Assembly: GCA_963921825.1 (NCBI GenBank)
Contig: OY997595.1
Location: forward strand, 18,903,228 to 18,967,227
Length of the DNA: 64,000 bases
Direction: 5' to 3'
From: Erodium maritimum
Lineage: Eukaryota > Streptophyta > Magnoliopsida > Geraniales > Geraniaceae
This document shows positions 54,267 to 64,000 of this stretch, piece after piece; the stretch's first letter is position 1, and every line of letters begins with the position of its first letter. The position numbers were made by a program, and so were the translations under genes. Under the pieces are notes generated by a model. That model was not told the origin of the DNA, did no database searches, and saw only the letters and a list, made by a program, of their open reading frames with translations.

Positions 54267-55851
54267 TGTCACGCCCCAATTTCAGTAAACCGAACTCGGG
54301 ACGCGAACATTTAAAATAATAAAACATTTCGAAACCATTTTCATAGATCACTTTAAAATCACCATTTGTTCAACAAAATAATAATATTTACAACTTAAAA
54401 TACGTCCCAACAAGTGGACAAAAGCATGGTATCCGTCGCTAGACTCAAAATAAAACCCAGAAACCCGCTCCTAGCTCTTCAAGCTTCAGAAGCTCCACTA
54501 GTCCAACCTGCGACCGGTACCTGTAGGAAAAGCAGCTAGGGGTGAGCGTTCGCTCACCACCACGGATAACAGACTGACTACGGCATAATTAGCAGACAAA
54601 GCCGGTAACACCAACAACAAACTCAACACCGGGGAAACACTATCCCCAACTCAAGTACTCAACTGACACACTACCCGTTACTTTCCTCAACAGACTCAAC
54701 ACTCGATAACGTAATGTAGACCTGACACAACTATCGACGACCTCCTCCAAGGACACGAAAGAAAGACTTCGCAACGGCAAACAAGATCACAAAGGATCGC
54801 ACACTAGCTGCTCAAAACCTCCCTCACGTCCAGTTATCAATCTCAATCAGGTCAAGGATCGACCTATCGCAATTCCTCGACACGAAGTTGGATCAGGCTG
54901 TCGACCTATCGCAATTCATCGACACCAAGTCGGATCAGGCTGTCGACCTATCACAATTCATCGACACCAAGTCGGATCAGGCTGTCGACCTATCGCAATT
55001 CATCGACACCAAGTCGGATCAGGCTGTCGACCTATCACACTCACAACTTCAGGTAACCACAATCACAATCATAGGCAAGTTCAACAAACAGGCACTCAAG
55101 GCCACCCAAGACACCTCAACAGTCAAGACTCGGGTTCAACAACCCCACGGGCACTCACGGCCACTCAAGACACACCAACGGTCAAGACTCGGGTTCAACA
55201 ACCACACGGGCACTCACGGCCACTCAAGACACACCAACGGTCAAGACTCGGGTTCAACAACCCCACGGGCACTCACGGCCGCTCGAGCGTGGAGAGGAGG
55301 GACGGTGGTGTGAGGAGAGAGGGACGACGATGTTGGTCTCGGACGACACTGGATCAGGAGAGGGAGAGGGTGGTCGGGGACCCGAGCTGGTCGGAGGTGG
55401 TGGTTCGGGGCGACGGTGGTCGTTTGACGCTCGGGGTCGTGAGAGGGAGGTGAGGGCTCGGGTTTATGAGGACGACGGCGGGGTTTCACTGGACGGGGAG
55501 AAGACGACGGGGAGGGCGGCGCTCGAGGTCGGGGAGGAGAGGGATCGATGGGGGTCGGGTTCGAACGAAGAAGAAGAGGCCGGATGGAAGGGGGGCTGCG
55601 TTAGAAGAAGATGAAGAGCAGATTGAATGCTCAAAACCCTAAAATGGGGTATAAATACCACGGGCCTGGGTCAAACTCTGGGTCGGGTCGAAAACTTGGG
55701 CCGGGTCTGCCCTGTCCAGCCCAAACCTCTCTTTTTTTTTTACAGAAAATTCAACCTCGTCGTTATCAAAAACCGATCCAACTTTCAACCTCGATGCTCC
55801 GATCGAACAAAATTAAATGACTTAAAACTTTTTACTGAAGCGGTCTTCACA
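54267..55851 (-). repeat. 3' LTR of the minus-strand Tekay element (1585 bp)
   Basis: Begins TGTCACGCCCCAATTTC and ends GCGGTCTTCACA next to the PPT. The first 1.0 kb is almost identical to 59016-60034. After about 55275 it switches to an unrelated GC-rich segment, with short GGGAGG-rich frames. Its end matches the start of the LTR at 62290 (TGTGAAGACCGC on the opposite strand). Confidence 0.85.
54859..55042 (-). repeat. 42-bp tandem repeat in the LTR
   Basis: About four units built on GACCTATCGCAATTCATCGA and CACCAAGTCGGATCAGGCTG. The partner array in the other LTR is at about 59608-59790. An open frame with 14-residue repeats here is a by-product. Confidence 0.8.
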
Positions 55852-55868
55852 TTCTACCCCCCTTAAAA
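55852..55868 (-). other. Polypurine tract of the minus-strand Tekay element
   Basis: On the minus strand TTTTAAGGGGGGTAGAA directly precedes the 3' LTR, matching the tract of the element at 13987-14003 except for the last base. Confidence 0.85.
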
Positions 55869-55899
55869 GAATTTCGTTCTCGAAATTTAAAACAACGCA

Positions 55900-57500
55900 C
55901 CTCAGGAGTCGAACAGATCGGGGTACTTCGCGCGAACCTCGTCCTCGCGTTCCCAAGTCGACTCGGCCTCGTTGTGTCGCCACACACCAGTTCTAAGCGG
56001 ATAACCCTTCCGCGCAGGACCTGCCCTCGTGGATCCCTTTCCCACATCGGTTTCTCCTTATATGGGACATCACCCGTTACCTCGACATCTGCCCACTCAA
56101 TGACGTACTCAAGACCTCAAAAGGCCCGATACACCGCGGGGCTAACCCGCCTCCGCCGCGGTTGAGACGCATTAGTCCACCTTTCGGACTCACCTCCAGG
56201 GATACATGACCATTGATTGTTGACTCGAGAGGTCGGCGCCGTCTATCAGCCTAGCTTCTGCTGACTCTATGCGGTCTTCAACCGCTCACGTTTCGGCACG
56301 ACCGACTCAGTTGTCTCTCGATCCAGTTCTAGACCCAATAACCTCTTATTCCCCACTTCTGCCCAGCACACGGGCGATCGACCCGACCTTCCATACAACG
56401 CTCTAAACGGTGCCATCTTGATATTGGCCTGAAAGCTGTTGTTGTAGGCGAACTCGGCTAACCGCTCACGAAACCCATCATGACGTGCCCCCATTTCCAC
56501 TGTGCAGCCCGTAGTGTCTGCAATAATCCAGCGGGACGCTGTTGTTCGGCTCTCACCTTTTGACAAGTGAGGCACCGCGATACTAACTCCGCGACCGCTC
56601 TCCGCATCCCGCTCCACTACAAACCTCCACGATACCGTAACTCCCAAATAACACGACGATCCCAGCCCTCGGTTTCAACACTGCCGGCAACTCTCTCCTG
56701 GATCTCCGTCGTCTCGACATCCACCGACTGCTGCCTCTATCCCCCGGTCAAGCCGGGTGGGCTGAGTCACCAAAAAGTACATGGCCACGCCGCCAGGAAC
56801 CTCTTCTAGCTCCTACCCGAGCGTGCTCAGTTCCCATATCATATCCCACTCTCAGACTGATATGCTAGTAAGACTCGGGACCGACTTCCTACTCAAGGCG
56901 TCGGCAACCACGTTCGCCTTGCCCGGATGGTAGTGCAGCTCACAGTCGTACTCCTCGAGTAGTCCCATCCACCGCCGCTGGCGCGTATTCAGGTCTCGTT
57001 GGGAAGAGATGTACTTAAAGCTCTTATGAATCCGAGAACACCTAAAATCGCTCACCGCCAGTAACAGTCGGTATTGGCTCGGCACTTCGTCAACCAATCC
57101 ATTCTCAAGATTACGTTAAAGGTTGTCATTCCGTAAGTATCCTTCCCACGGACACACGCACCAGCTCAGTCGCTACCGAACCTCACGGAACCTCGCAGTC
57201 TCTCTAAGACCTCGCTCCCCTACCGTCATCGTGCTTACCAACTCCGAACACACCCGAATTCTCGGGGTGAGGACTCGATCTTGCATCAGGGCTCTTGAGC
57301 CCTCTCTTGAACCTCCTGTATCGGTTCGCTTCTCCAACTCCGCAGGCACGACAGACCCTAGTCAACACCACCCCACCACCAACCGGCGTGCCCCGACGTA
57401 GGGGTGGACTCAACGGCTCTAAACTCAGCCCCAACCTCTCAGCACAACTCGACGAACAACCGAGTGTGATATCCCGGCATCCAATGAAACTGACGCCCAA
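55900..57500 (-). pseudogene. pol: Tekay pol remnants: protease, RNase H end, integrase, chromodomain end
   Basis: Reading down the minus strand: protease-like SFIGCRDITLGCSSSCAERL and GVVLTRVCRACGV (57500-57300), where the catalytic Asp motif is not readable; RNase H tail [20 protein letters not shown] and [12 protein letters not shown] (57050-56880); integrase pieces WAEVGNKRLLG and LAEFAYNNSF (56500-56330); and the tail TWEREDEVRAKYPDLFDS (about 55960-55905), which keeps the Trp lost in the plus-strand Tekay. RT and most of integrase are deleted and gag is gone. Pieces are in different frames. Clearly dead. Confidence 0.8.
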
Positions 57501-58694
57501 ATCGGAAAGCGAACACCCACTCCATTAGTCACCCCGGTAAGGTCTAGTGCAACCCTCACACGGTCTTCTAGGCATTTACTTGTAACTTTCCGCAACCAAA
57601 CCAGTGTTCGCTACTCGTCCCTTGCGGGAAAAGTAGTAAAGGGGATGAGCGTTATGTTCACCTCCACGGACACCCATTCAATTATGGCATACTAGTAAAG
57701 CACTAAAGACTTATCGATCTAACCAGGCAAACCACCACCTCAGAACCTGATGCCAAACGTCACACTGCTCACGCTAACAACACCTCAAGTACTCGCTCAT
57801 GTAAGATAAACCTCGACACGGGAAACACGTCCTCAAATCAGTAATCACTATTGTTCACAACCTCAATCACCCAAATACCCGATCACGTAGGGAAACCTCA
57901 AGACGGGCATCACGCTCTCAAATGAGCACACACCATTGCCCACACTATTAATATTTCAATTATAATAATACATAAGCGAACCCTCAAATAAACCGCACAA
58001 ACGCACACTAAGCCGCGCAACGACAAACCTAACCGTACAACGAAACAACCACAAAACAATTGAAACCGGCTTACTGGACCAGGCCGGCAACTGACCCGGG
58101 CCGTACCACCTTCCGGGCCGGCACCCAAGTCATGCCGTGCAACCCACCGGGCCGGCACGCCAAATGGGTCGTGCCACCTACCGGGCCGGCATGCCAAATG
58201 GACCGTGCCACCTACCGGGCCAAAACAGAGGCTCCAACCACGTTTTCTATCGGGCCGGTCCAAGACCCGTCCCGTAGCGGTGATGATTTCGCACCCAACA
58301 CACCGTCACGTCGATCCTAGGACACTCGCATCCTATCCTTCTCCTAGCGACCCGCACGCTTGTGCGTCGCAGACATTTGACCACCAAACCAACGACACAC
58401 TTACAACAATTCAAGACCAAAACACAACTCACCCAAAGTCAACCACAAGCCAACGCGGCCAAACAAAACCGAAAACCCGCCCACCGGGCCAACCAAAATC
58501 AAAACGTACCCACCGGACCAGTCAACCCACACACACACACGCCCACAGGGCCAACCAAAGTCATAACACGCCCACAGGGCCAAACAAAATCAAACACACC
58601 CACCGGACCAACACAAACAAGCACGCCCACCGAGCCAATCAATTTTTTTTAAAAAAACTTTCTCCTTTTCATTACAAAACCCCATCTCTTAACA
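57465..58694 (-). repeat. Tekay-type LTR segment nested in the minus-strand Tekay element
   Basis: It starts TGTGATATCCCGG and ends TCTTAACA. It is homologous in reverse to the 3' part of the LTR at 45100-45230 (CTTTACTAGTATGCC, ACTACTTTTC, GAGCGT phrases). It replaces the expected gag region. It contains GGGCCGGCA repeats (58080-58220) and CCCACCGGGCCAACC repeats (58460-58640). Flanking 5-mers (CCGAG and TCAGG) differ, so the insertion history is unclear. Confidence 0.55.
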
Positions 58695-58699
58695 TCAGG

Positions 58700-59000
58700 T
58701 GGTTACAACCCGGTCCAAGCGTCCCCGAACTACATTGTACCCACTTGACGTCAACACCGTCACGCTCGACCACAGGGGCGCCCCTGAGTCGAGTCGCGAC
58801 AGTTTAAAAACCTTTCACGCAGCAACAAACAATCAGCACACCAGCAATCAAACACTGCACATACGCACAAACACAAATAGGGCTCAAACCACTACGGGTC
58901 TACACACGAGTTCCGACTTGCGTACCCGACGCACGACGGGACTTAACTGACTCGACTCTCCCCACCTAATTGACGTACAGTCCGAGGTGTGAAACCTCGA
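58700..59000 (-). other. Untranslated leader of the minus-strand Tekay element
   Basis: In reverse, this matches the leader of the plus-strand Tekay element after its PBS, for example CACTTGACGTCAACACCGTCA and GGGGCGCCCCTGAGTC against 8720-8790, and CACCTAATTGACGT against about 8005. Confidence 0.65.
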
Positions 59001-59012
59001 GCTCTGATACCA
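59001..59012 (-). other. Primer-binding site of the minus-strand Tekay element
   Basis: On the minus strand TGGTATCAGAGC, complementary to the initiator Met-tRNA 3' end, lies three bases from the LTR border at 59016. Confidence 0.92.
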
Positions 59013-59015
59013 AGC

Positions 59016-61522
59016 TGTCACGCCCCAATTTCAGTAAATCGAACTCGGGACGCGAACATTTAAAATAATAAAACATTTCGAAACCATTTTCATAGATCAC
59101 TTTAAAATCACCATTTGTTCAACAAAATAATAATATTTACAACTTAAAATACGTCCCAACAAGTGGACAAAAGCATGGTATCCGTCGCTAGACTCAAAAT
59201 AAAACCCAGAAACCCGCTCCTAGCTCTTCAAGCTTCAGAAGCTCCACTAGTCCAACCTGCGACCGGTACCTGTAGGAAAAGCAGCTAGGGGTGAGCGTTC
59301 GCTCACCACCACGGATAACAGACTGACTACGGCATAATTAGCAGACAAAGCCGGTAACACCAACAACACACTCAACACCGGGGAAACACTATCCCCAACT
59401 CAAGTACTCAACTGACACACTACCCGTTACTTTCCTCAACAGACTCAACACTCGATAACGTAATGTAGACCCGACACAACTATCGACGACCTCCTCCAAG
59501 GACACGACAGAAAGACTACGCAACGCCAAACAAGATCACAAAGGATCGCACACTAGCTGCTCAAAACCTCCCTCACGTCCAGTTATCAATCTCAATCAGG
59601 TCAAGGATCGACCTATCGCAATTCCTCGACACAAAGTCGGATCAGGCTGTCGACCTATCGCAATTCATCGACACCAAGTCGGATCAGGCTGTCGACCTAT
59701 CACAATTCATCGACACCAAGTCGGATCAGGCTGTCAACCTATCGCAATTCATCGACACCAAGTCGGATCAGGCTGTCGACCTATCACACTCACAACTTCA
59801 GGTAACCACAATCACAATCATAGGCAAGTTCAACAAACAGGCACTCAAGGCCACCCAAGACACCTCAACAGTCAAGACTCGGGTTCAACAACCCCACGGG
59901 CACTCACGGCCACTCAAGACACACCAACGGTCAAGACTCGGGTTCAACAACCCCACGGGCACTCACGACCACTCAAGACACACCAACGGTCAAGAATCGG
60001 GTTCAACAACCCCACGGGCATTCACGGCCACTCAAGACACACCAACGGTCAAGACTCGGGTTCAACAACCCCATGGGCACTCACGGCCACCCCAAAACAC
60101 CAACAGTAAAACACGGGCTCTCACGGCCACCCAAGACACCAATTTAAATAACACGGGCTCTCATGGCCACCTAAGACACCAACAATCAAATACGGGCTCT
60201 CATGGCCACCCAAGGCACCAACAATAATACACGGGCTCTCATGGCCACCCAAGACACCAAAGCAAAGACACGGGTTCAACAACCCCACGGGCACTCATGG
60301 CCACCCAAGACACCAACAGTAAAACACGGACTCAACAACCCACGGGAACTCACGGCCTCCCAAGACACACCAACGGTAACTCACGGGCTCAACAGCCCCA
60401 CGGGCACTCATGGCCTCTCAAGACACACCAACCATAACTCACGGGCTCAACAACCCCACTGGCACTCATGGCCTCCCAAGACACACCAACAATAAAGACA
60501 CAGGTTCAACAACCCCACGGGCACTCATGGCCACCCAAGACACAACAGTAAAGTACAGGCTCTCATGGCCACCCAAAACACAAATAATAACACGGGCTCT
60601 CATGGCCACCCAAGACTCAACAATAATAGCACGGGCTCTCAAGGCCACCCAAGACACCAAATAAACAATCAACCTCCGGCATAACCAATGCCTCCAACAG
60701 TCCTAATATCAACAGTTTCTCAATCAACCTCCGGGCTTGGTCATATGCCTCCAGTACTCCTAATATCGATAAGTTCACAATCAACCTCCGGGCATGGTCA
60801 TATGCCTCCAGTAATTCTAGTATCACTAAGTTCACTGCTCCTACGACACTACTAAGTCTCACAAGCTTTGCTAATAATTGCTACGTTCCCTTATCATGCC
60901 TTTCTAATATTCGATAACATAAATAACCCACGACACCCCAGTGTCACATGCAATTCTACAGTTAACTTTCCCTAGTCAAGGCCGAGATCCGGCTACTTTT
61001 CCCTACATCAAGACGATACGACAACTGCGTCTCCTAGCTGCTGACGACCGGGCCAACTCCGTCTTCTAGGGCGAAGTCCACGAAGTCCTAGTCTGATTTT
61101 AACAGGTAAAACTTACAATCAGACCTGGTACAGTCCAAAGTACAATCAACACGTTGCCCTTTAACTCGAAGGGGTCAAAAAGCGGGATTAAACGAAGAAT
61201 CGAGTTCGAGCACCCGAACCCCAAGCACAGAACCCTGTGCACGTTTCCCGAGGCATGGGTCCCGGGGCACGGGTCCCAAAGTCCGATCCGACGCTCCCAT
61301 TTTTGTCCCGTTCACAGTCCGATTAACAGTCCGGTTGTTCAAAAGTCCCAATGTTCCAAATTCGTTCCCAATTCCGATTTACAACCCTTTTTCAAAACAG
61401 AACGGTTTTTGTTTCAAATTAAATTCCTTTTTATTTCAAATCTGCTTCTGTTCCGATATTTTGAGCCCAAAATGATTTAAGTTCAGGTTTTTTGAACAAC
61501 AGTCCCAAAATAACGTCTTACA
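59016..61522 (-). repeat. 5' LTR of the minus-strand Tekay element (about 2.5 kb)
   Basis: Starts TGTCACGCCCC next to the PBS. Up to 60034 it matches the 3' LTR almost base for base. It then carries a long array of about 59-bp units (CAACAACCCCACGGGCACTC, to about 60660). It continues as sequence homologous in reverse to 36000-36140 (CGAAGTCC, GCTGCTGACGACCGGGCC). The right end is set at TTACA, 61522, by analogy with TGTAAG starts and is the weak point. Confidence 0.7.
59860..60660 (-). repeat. About 59-bp tandem repeat array in the LTR
   Basis: Units contain GGTTCAACAACCCCACGGGCAC followed by CACGGCCAC(T/C)CAAGACAC. They become shorter and more variable to the right, to units of about 40 bp with CACGGGCTCTCATGGCCACC. 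A three-unit version is present at 55110-55280. Confidence 0.8.
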
Positions 61523-62289
61523 CCAAAAACTGATTTTAATTTCCTTTATTCTAAAACATTTCCTTCACCGAATCTTTGTCCATGCTGATATGGGATGTCA
61601 GAGACATCTCGGCGAACATCCATGTGGACGAACATCTTGATGAACATATCGTCTTGGCATGCGGTTGAAGCGCTTCATTACCTTCTTCACAATCAAAGAA
61701 ACTTTTCCTTCATCTTATCTTCAGAGTTTGAATACGTTTGATTGTTGAGGTTTTGTGTTGAGCCTTTCAAGGCCACTCCTTTGTTTTTCTTGTCTATGCC
61801 TTGAAAAGATTGATCAATGAGAGATCCCATGAGTTCATCAAATATGAGGGGGCTCAAGTCATGCATTTCCTCTATAGCTGCTATCTTCATTTTGAACCTT
61901 GAGTTCACAGCTCGTAGTATTTTATCTGACTAGATCTTCATTTGATATTGGGTAACCCAAGGAGTAAGATCATTTTCAATGTATCTTATACGAACATGAA
62001 ACTGTGTTATGGTGTCATCATCTCTCATGGTCAAGGCCTCAAAGTTTGTGGTGAGATATTGCAACCTCTGTTCTTTAACTTTAGCAGTTCCTTCATATAC
62101 AATTTCCAATATCTCTTAGGCTTCCTTAGCGCTTGTACAGGTGTTGATGAGTTTGAAGACATTTTTATCAACACCATTGAATATTGCATTAAGAGCACGA
62201 TAATTACATAATGAGGCTTCATCTTCTGCAGAGCTCTAGTTTTTTTCTAGGTTAAGCTTGGTTGGTTTTCCTTCCTCGGGTTTCAATAG

Positions 62290-64000
62290 TAGTGGTCCTT
62301 GTGAAGACCGCCTCGGTAAAAAGATTTAAAATAATAAAATTATTCGATTGGAACGTCGTGGTTGGGAAGCAGGTTAAATTTTTGGATCGTTTGCAAAAAA
62401 ACAAAAAGAAAAGAAGAAAAAAAAGTGGAACTGGGCCAAGTCAGCCCGTTGTAGATTGTAATATTTGGCTCAAAAAAAGAAGATAATAATAAATAAAATA
62501 AAAAAGGGGAGAGACCATTTAACCCAACTTAAGCCCACATAATTGGCCCATTCTCTATTGTCTACTTATACTCTGAAATGGGAGTAGTAGGGTTCGGTTA
62601 TCTCATTTGGGACAGAGTGTGGTAGGCAGCTTGTCTTGGGGAAACGAATTACAAAGGAGAGAATAGATCTTTTGGCTTGAAGGAGGCGGCAGCAAGGCTT
62701 CCTTGTTTCAGTATTAATGGCGGCATAAGTGCCCTTTCTCCACTGTTTTGCTAGTTGCGGTTACAGAATCAACAAGGAGCATCTTTCTTTTTGTCTGCGT
62801 GAACCTCAAGACCACCTGGTTGGAACTTTTTGCCTATTTAATATACAAAGGTATTAATTATACCTTTATGTGTTCGAAGCAACAGAAGCAAATAGGCTCC
62901 TTTTCCTTGATTATTAAATTAAAGCAGTAAATGCTAACCCTTAGCTTTTTGGAGTAAAAGCAACAGGATGAAGGGGCTTCGGTGTTATGATTTTAATTGT
63001 TGTAGGTGTGTATAGGAGAGCAAAGTTTTGATCGTCGTTAATTTATTTGGAGTAGATCGGTAACAAGGGTTTTGACCTATTCTTTTGTGGTTTACCGTTG
63101 TGTATTGAGAAATAAGGAATTAGGGTTTGTAATTCGTGAAAATTCGGAAATTGATTTCACCATTTGCGTTAGAACACGTAAATTTAATTAGGAGTGTTGG
63201 AAACGACAATGGAAATTTTCGGAGCCCCGAGGGACGTTTTCCCCCGATCTCGAGCAAAATGGGCCATTCCGGGCCCATTTGCCAAGTTGAGCGATTGGGA
63301 TTAGTTTGGGTATTTCCCTCTTTAATCCACACTTGATTTAACATTAATTCGTGTATTGCTTGTAATCTTAGACTTTGGACACGAGCATGACGGAGGAGGA
63401 GACTTTGGACGAGGAGGAAGCTAGCCAGGTCGTCCGTTTCTAGGATTGGATCGCTTTTGAGGTAGGGAAAGTAGCGAATACCGGTTCGGTTGTGGAAAAT
63501 TACTAGTATGCATGCTAGGTAATAATAAAACTGGAATGAGCATTAGTATGATAAAATAACCGGACGAGTCTTAGTAACATGTAGGATGTGATTCACTAGT
63601 GTAGCCGCTTTCAATAATTGGGAACTTGACGTGCTGGTAGAATGGCCATGACGAGCCGTAGGTTGTGTGCTGATTGATATGCCTGATCTGTTTGAGATGC
63701 ATGATGTGTGACTTAGGGTCGATAAGTTTAATGGTCAAGACTTATTTATCCAGTAAGCATGTTGTTACTATGTGTGGGCAAGTGTGTCGTGACTGTTGTT
63801 TTGTGAACTATTGGTTGTGATATGGTCGGGTGAGTGATAGACCGGCGTGCTGTGTATTTATGGTAAGATTGATGGGCTTGGTGAGCTGTGTTTGATCTGT
63901 TACATTTCGATGCGTGATATTAGCTTGTTGTGTGTTCCTTGAGGATGGTATTCCGGTTGTGATTGGGCCTACGGGTCGTGTTTGGGGCCGACGGGTCGTA
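62290..64000 (+). mobile_element. Tekay-type 5' LTR, cut by the window end
   Basis: Starts TGTGAAGACCGCCTCGG within Copia gag sequence. The start matches the 3' LTR end at 55851 in reverse, and the LTR at 34888 in order of phrases (GGAACGTCG, AGGTAGGGAAAGTAGCG at 63460, GTGCTGGTAGA near 63630). Direction is plus. The LTR end, PBS and any coding part lie beyond 64000. Confidence 0.7.

Larger units (their letters stand above)
54267..61522 (-). mobile_element. Tekay-type Ty3-gypsy retrotransposon, minus strand, internally decayed
   Basis: The LTR at 54267-55851 is the 3' LTR and that at 59016-61522 the 5' LTR, since the PBS (59001-59012) lies left of the right-hand copy and the PPT (55852-55868) right of the left-hand copy. 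The interior of about 3.1 kb retains only scraps of protease, RNase H and integrase. It sits inside the Copia gag. The 5-bp flanks (GGTAA on the left, CCAAA at the chosen right end) do not match, so the right border is less certain. Confidence 0.75.
52837..62230 (-). pseudogene. Ty1/Copia gag-pol relic, gag split by a Tekay element
   Basis: On the minus strand, the gag start lies at about 62230-61560 with ALNAIFNGVDKNVFKLI, TCTSAKEA, AKVKEQRLQYLTTNFEAL and DELMGSL, typical of the Copia UBN2-type Gag. It resumes left of the Tekay insertion at 54266 with NKSLSLELLSYD and NSLKEKVLADL. A zinc knuckle CHLCVKKGHIRPHY near 53640 has its last Cys replaced by Tyr. The protease motif WYFDSGASRHM lies near 53410, and VKGLTANLFHVSQ and SPNGTTATK (pre-integrase region) extend to about 52840. 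Many stops and frame changes occur, and integrase, RT and RNase H are absent. The TAG and TGA codons within the gag leave no intact protein. Confidence 0.8.

Noticed and set aside
54888-55313. 141-codon frame with a perfect 14-residue repeat
   Set aside because: The repeat comes from the 42-bp LTR array, and the frame has no counterpart outside LTRs.
58205-58807. 200-codon Thr/Pro-rich frame
   Set aside because: Low-complexity frame over LTR-type repeats (ACCGGGCCAA units), without a known domain.
59860-60660. Possible CRISPR-like spaced repeat
   Set aside because: Units are directly adjacent and variable in length, with no unique spacers. The sequence is eukaryotic, and the array sits in an LTR.
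61104-61109. GGTAA after AACA, matching the left flank of the minus-strand Tekay element as a target duplication
   Set aside because: Homology to other LTRs of the family places this point inside the LTR, and the start it would imply does not match the partner LTR.

Overview
This is plant nuclear DNA, most likely from a eudicot. Two host genes split by GT-AG introns encode plant proteins: the nucleoporin NDC1 and chloroplast dihydrodipicolinate synthase. Almost everything else is plant transposable-element sequence: Ty3/gypsy Tekay-type and Athila/Tat-type LTR elements, Copia, LINEs, PIF/Harbinger, and hAT and Tourist-like MITEs. No tRNA, rRNA, CRISPR array or bacterial-type operon was seen.

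Layout. 1-664 is a 267-bp tandem repeat. 1053-2877 is a LINE-derived retroposon with a 13-bp target duplication, carrying a hAT-type MITE (1091-1560). From about 3.5 to 17.9 kb lie three decayed PIF/Harbinger copies, all read on the minus strand. The first is split by a 10.06-kb Tekay (chromovirus) retrotransposon, 5271-15332, with TTGTC target duplications, PBS, gag, protease, RT, RNase H, integrase, chromodomain remnant and PPT, inactivated by several lesions. 18.9-19.1 kb holds a lone PP2C exon. 19.6-23.1 kb is the intact NDC1 gene (+). 24.2-26.8 kb is a fourth Harbinger transposase relic split by an RRM-encoding, RT-less LINE. 28.4-29.8 kb holds two MITEs. 30.5-33.9 kb is the intact DHDPS gene (+), with an intron in its 5' leader.

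34.5-50.7 kb is a nest. A second RRM-type LINE (minus) was entered by a Tekay-type LTR insertion (34888-45489, CGAGG duplications). That insertion is now two overlapping LTR pieces separated by a non-autonomous Athila/Tat-like element (36822-43174, minus) that encodes a 330-aa protein with a protease-like remnant. A degenerate related LTR follows (about 47.2-50.7 kb). It was entered by a sharply bounded Harbinger element (47469-49675) that carries the Myb/SANT-type ORF1 gene and no transposase.

52.8-62.3 kb is a broken Copia gag-pol (minus). Its gag is split by a minus-strand Tekay element (54267-61522), which itself contains another Tekay-type LTR, and is abutted by the 5' LTR of yet another Tekay element (62290 to the window end).

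The two host genes do not act together: NDC1 anchors nuclear pores in the envelope, and DHDPS starts lysine synthesis in plastids. No previously undescribed multi-gene system stands out. The most unusual items are the RT-less RRM-LINEs, the non-autonomous Athila-like element with a retained ORF, the ORF1-only Harbinger element, and the recombinant nest at 34.9-45.5 kb. Junctions and motifs were read directly. Family names rest on recognised motifs, not on a search.
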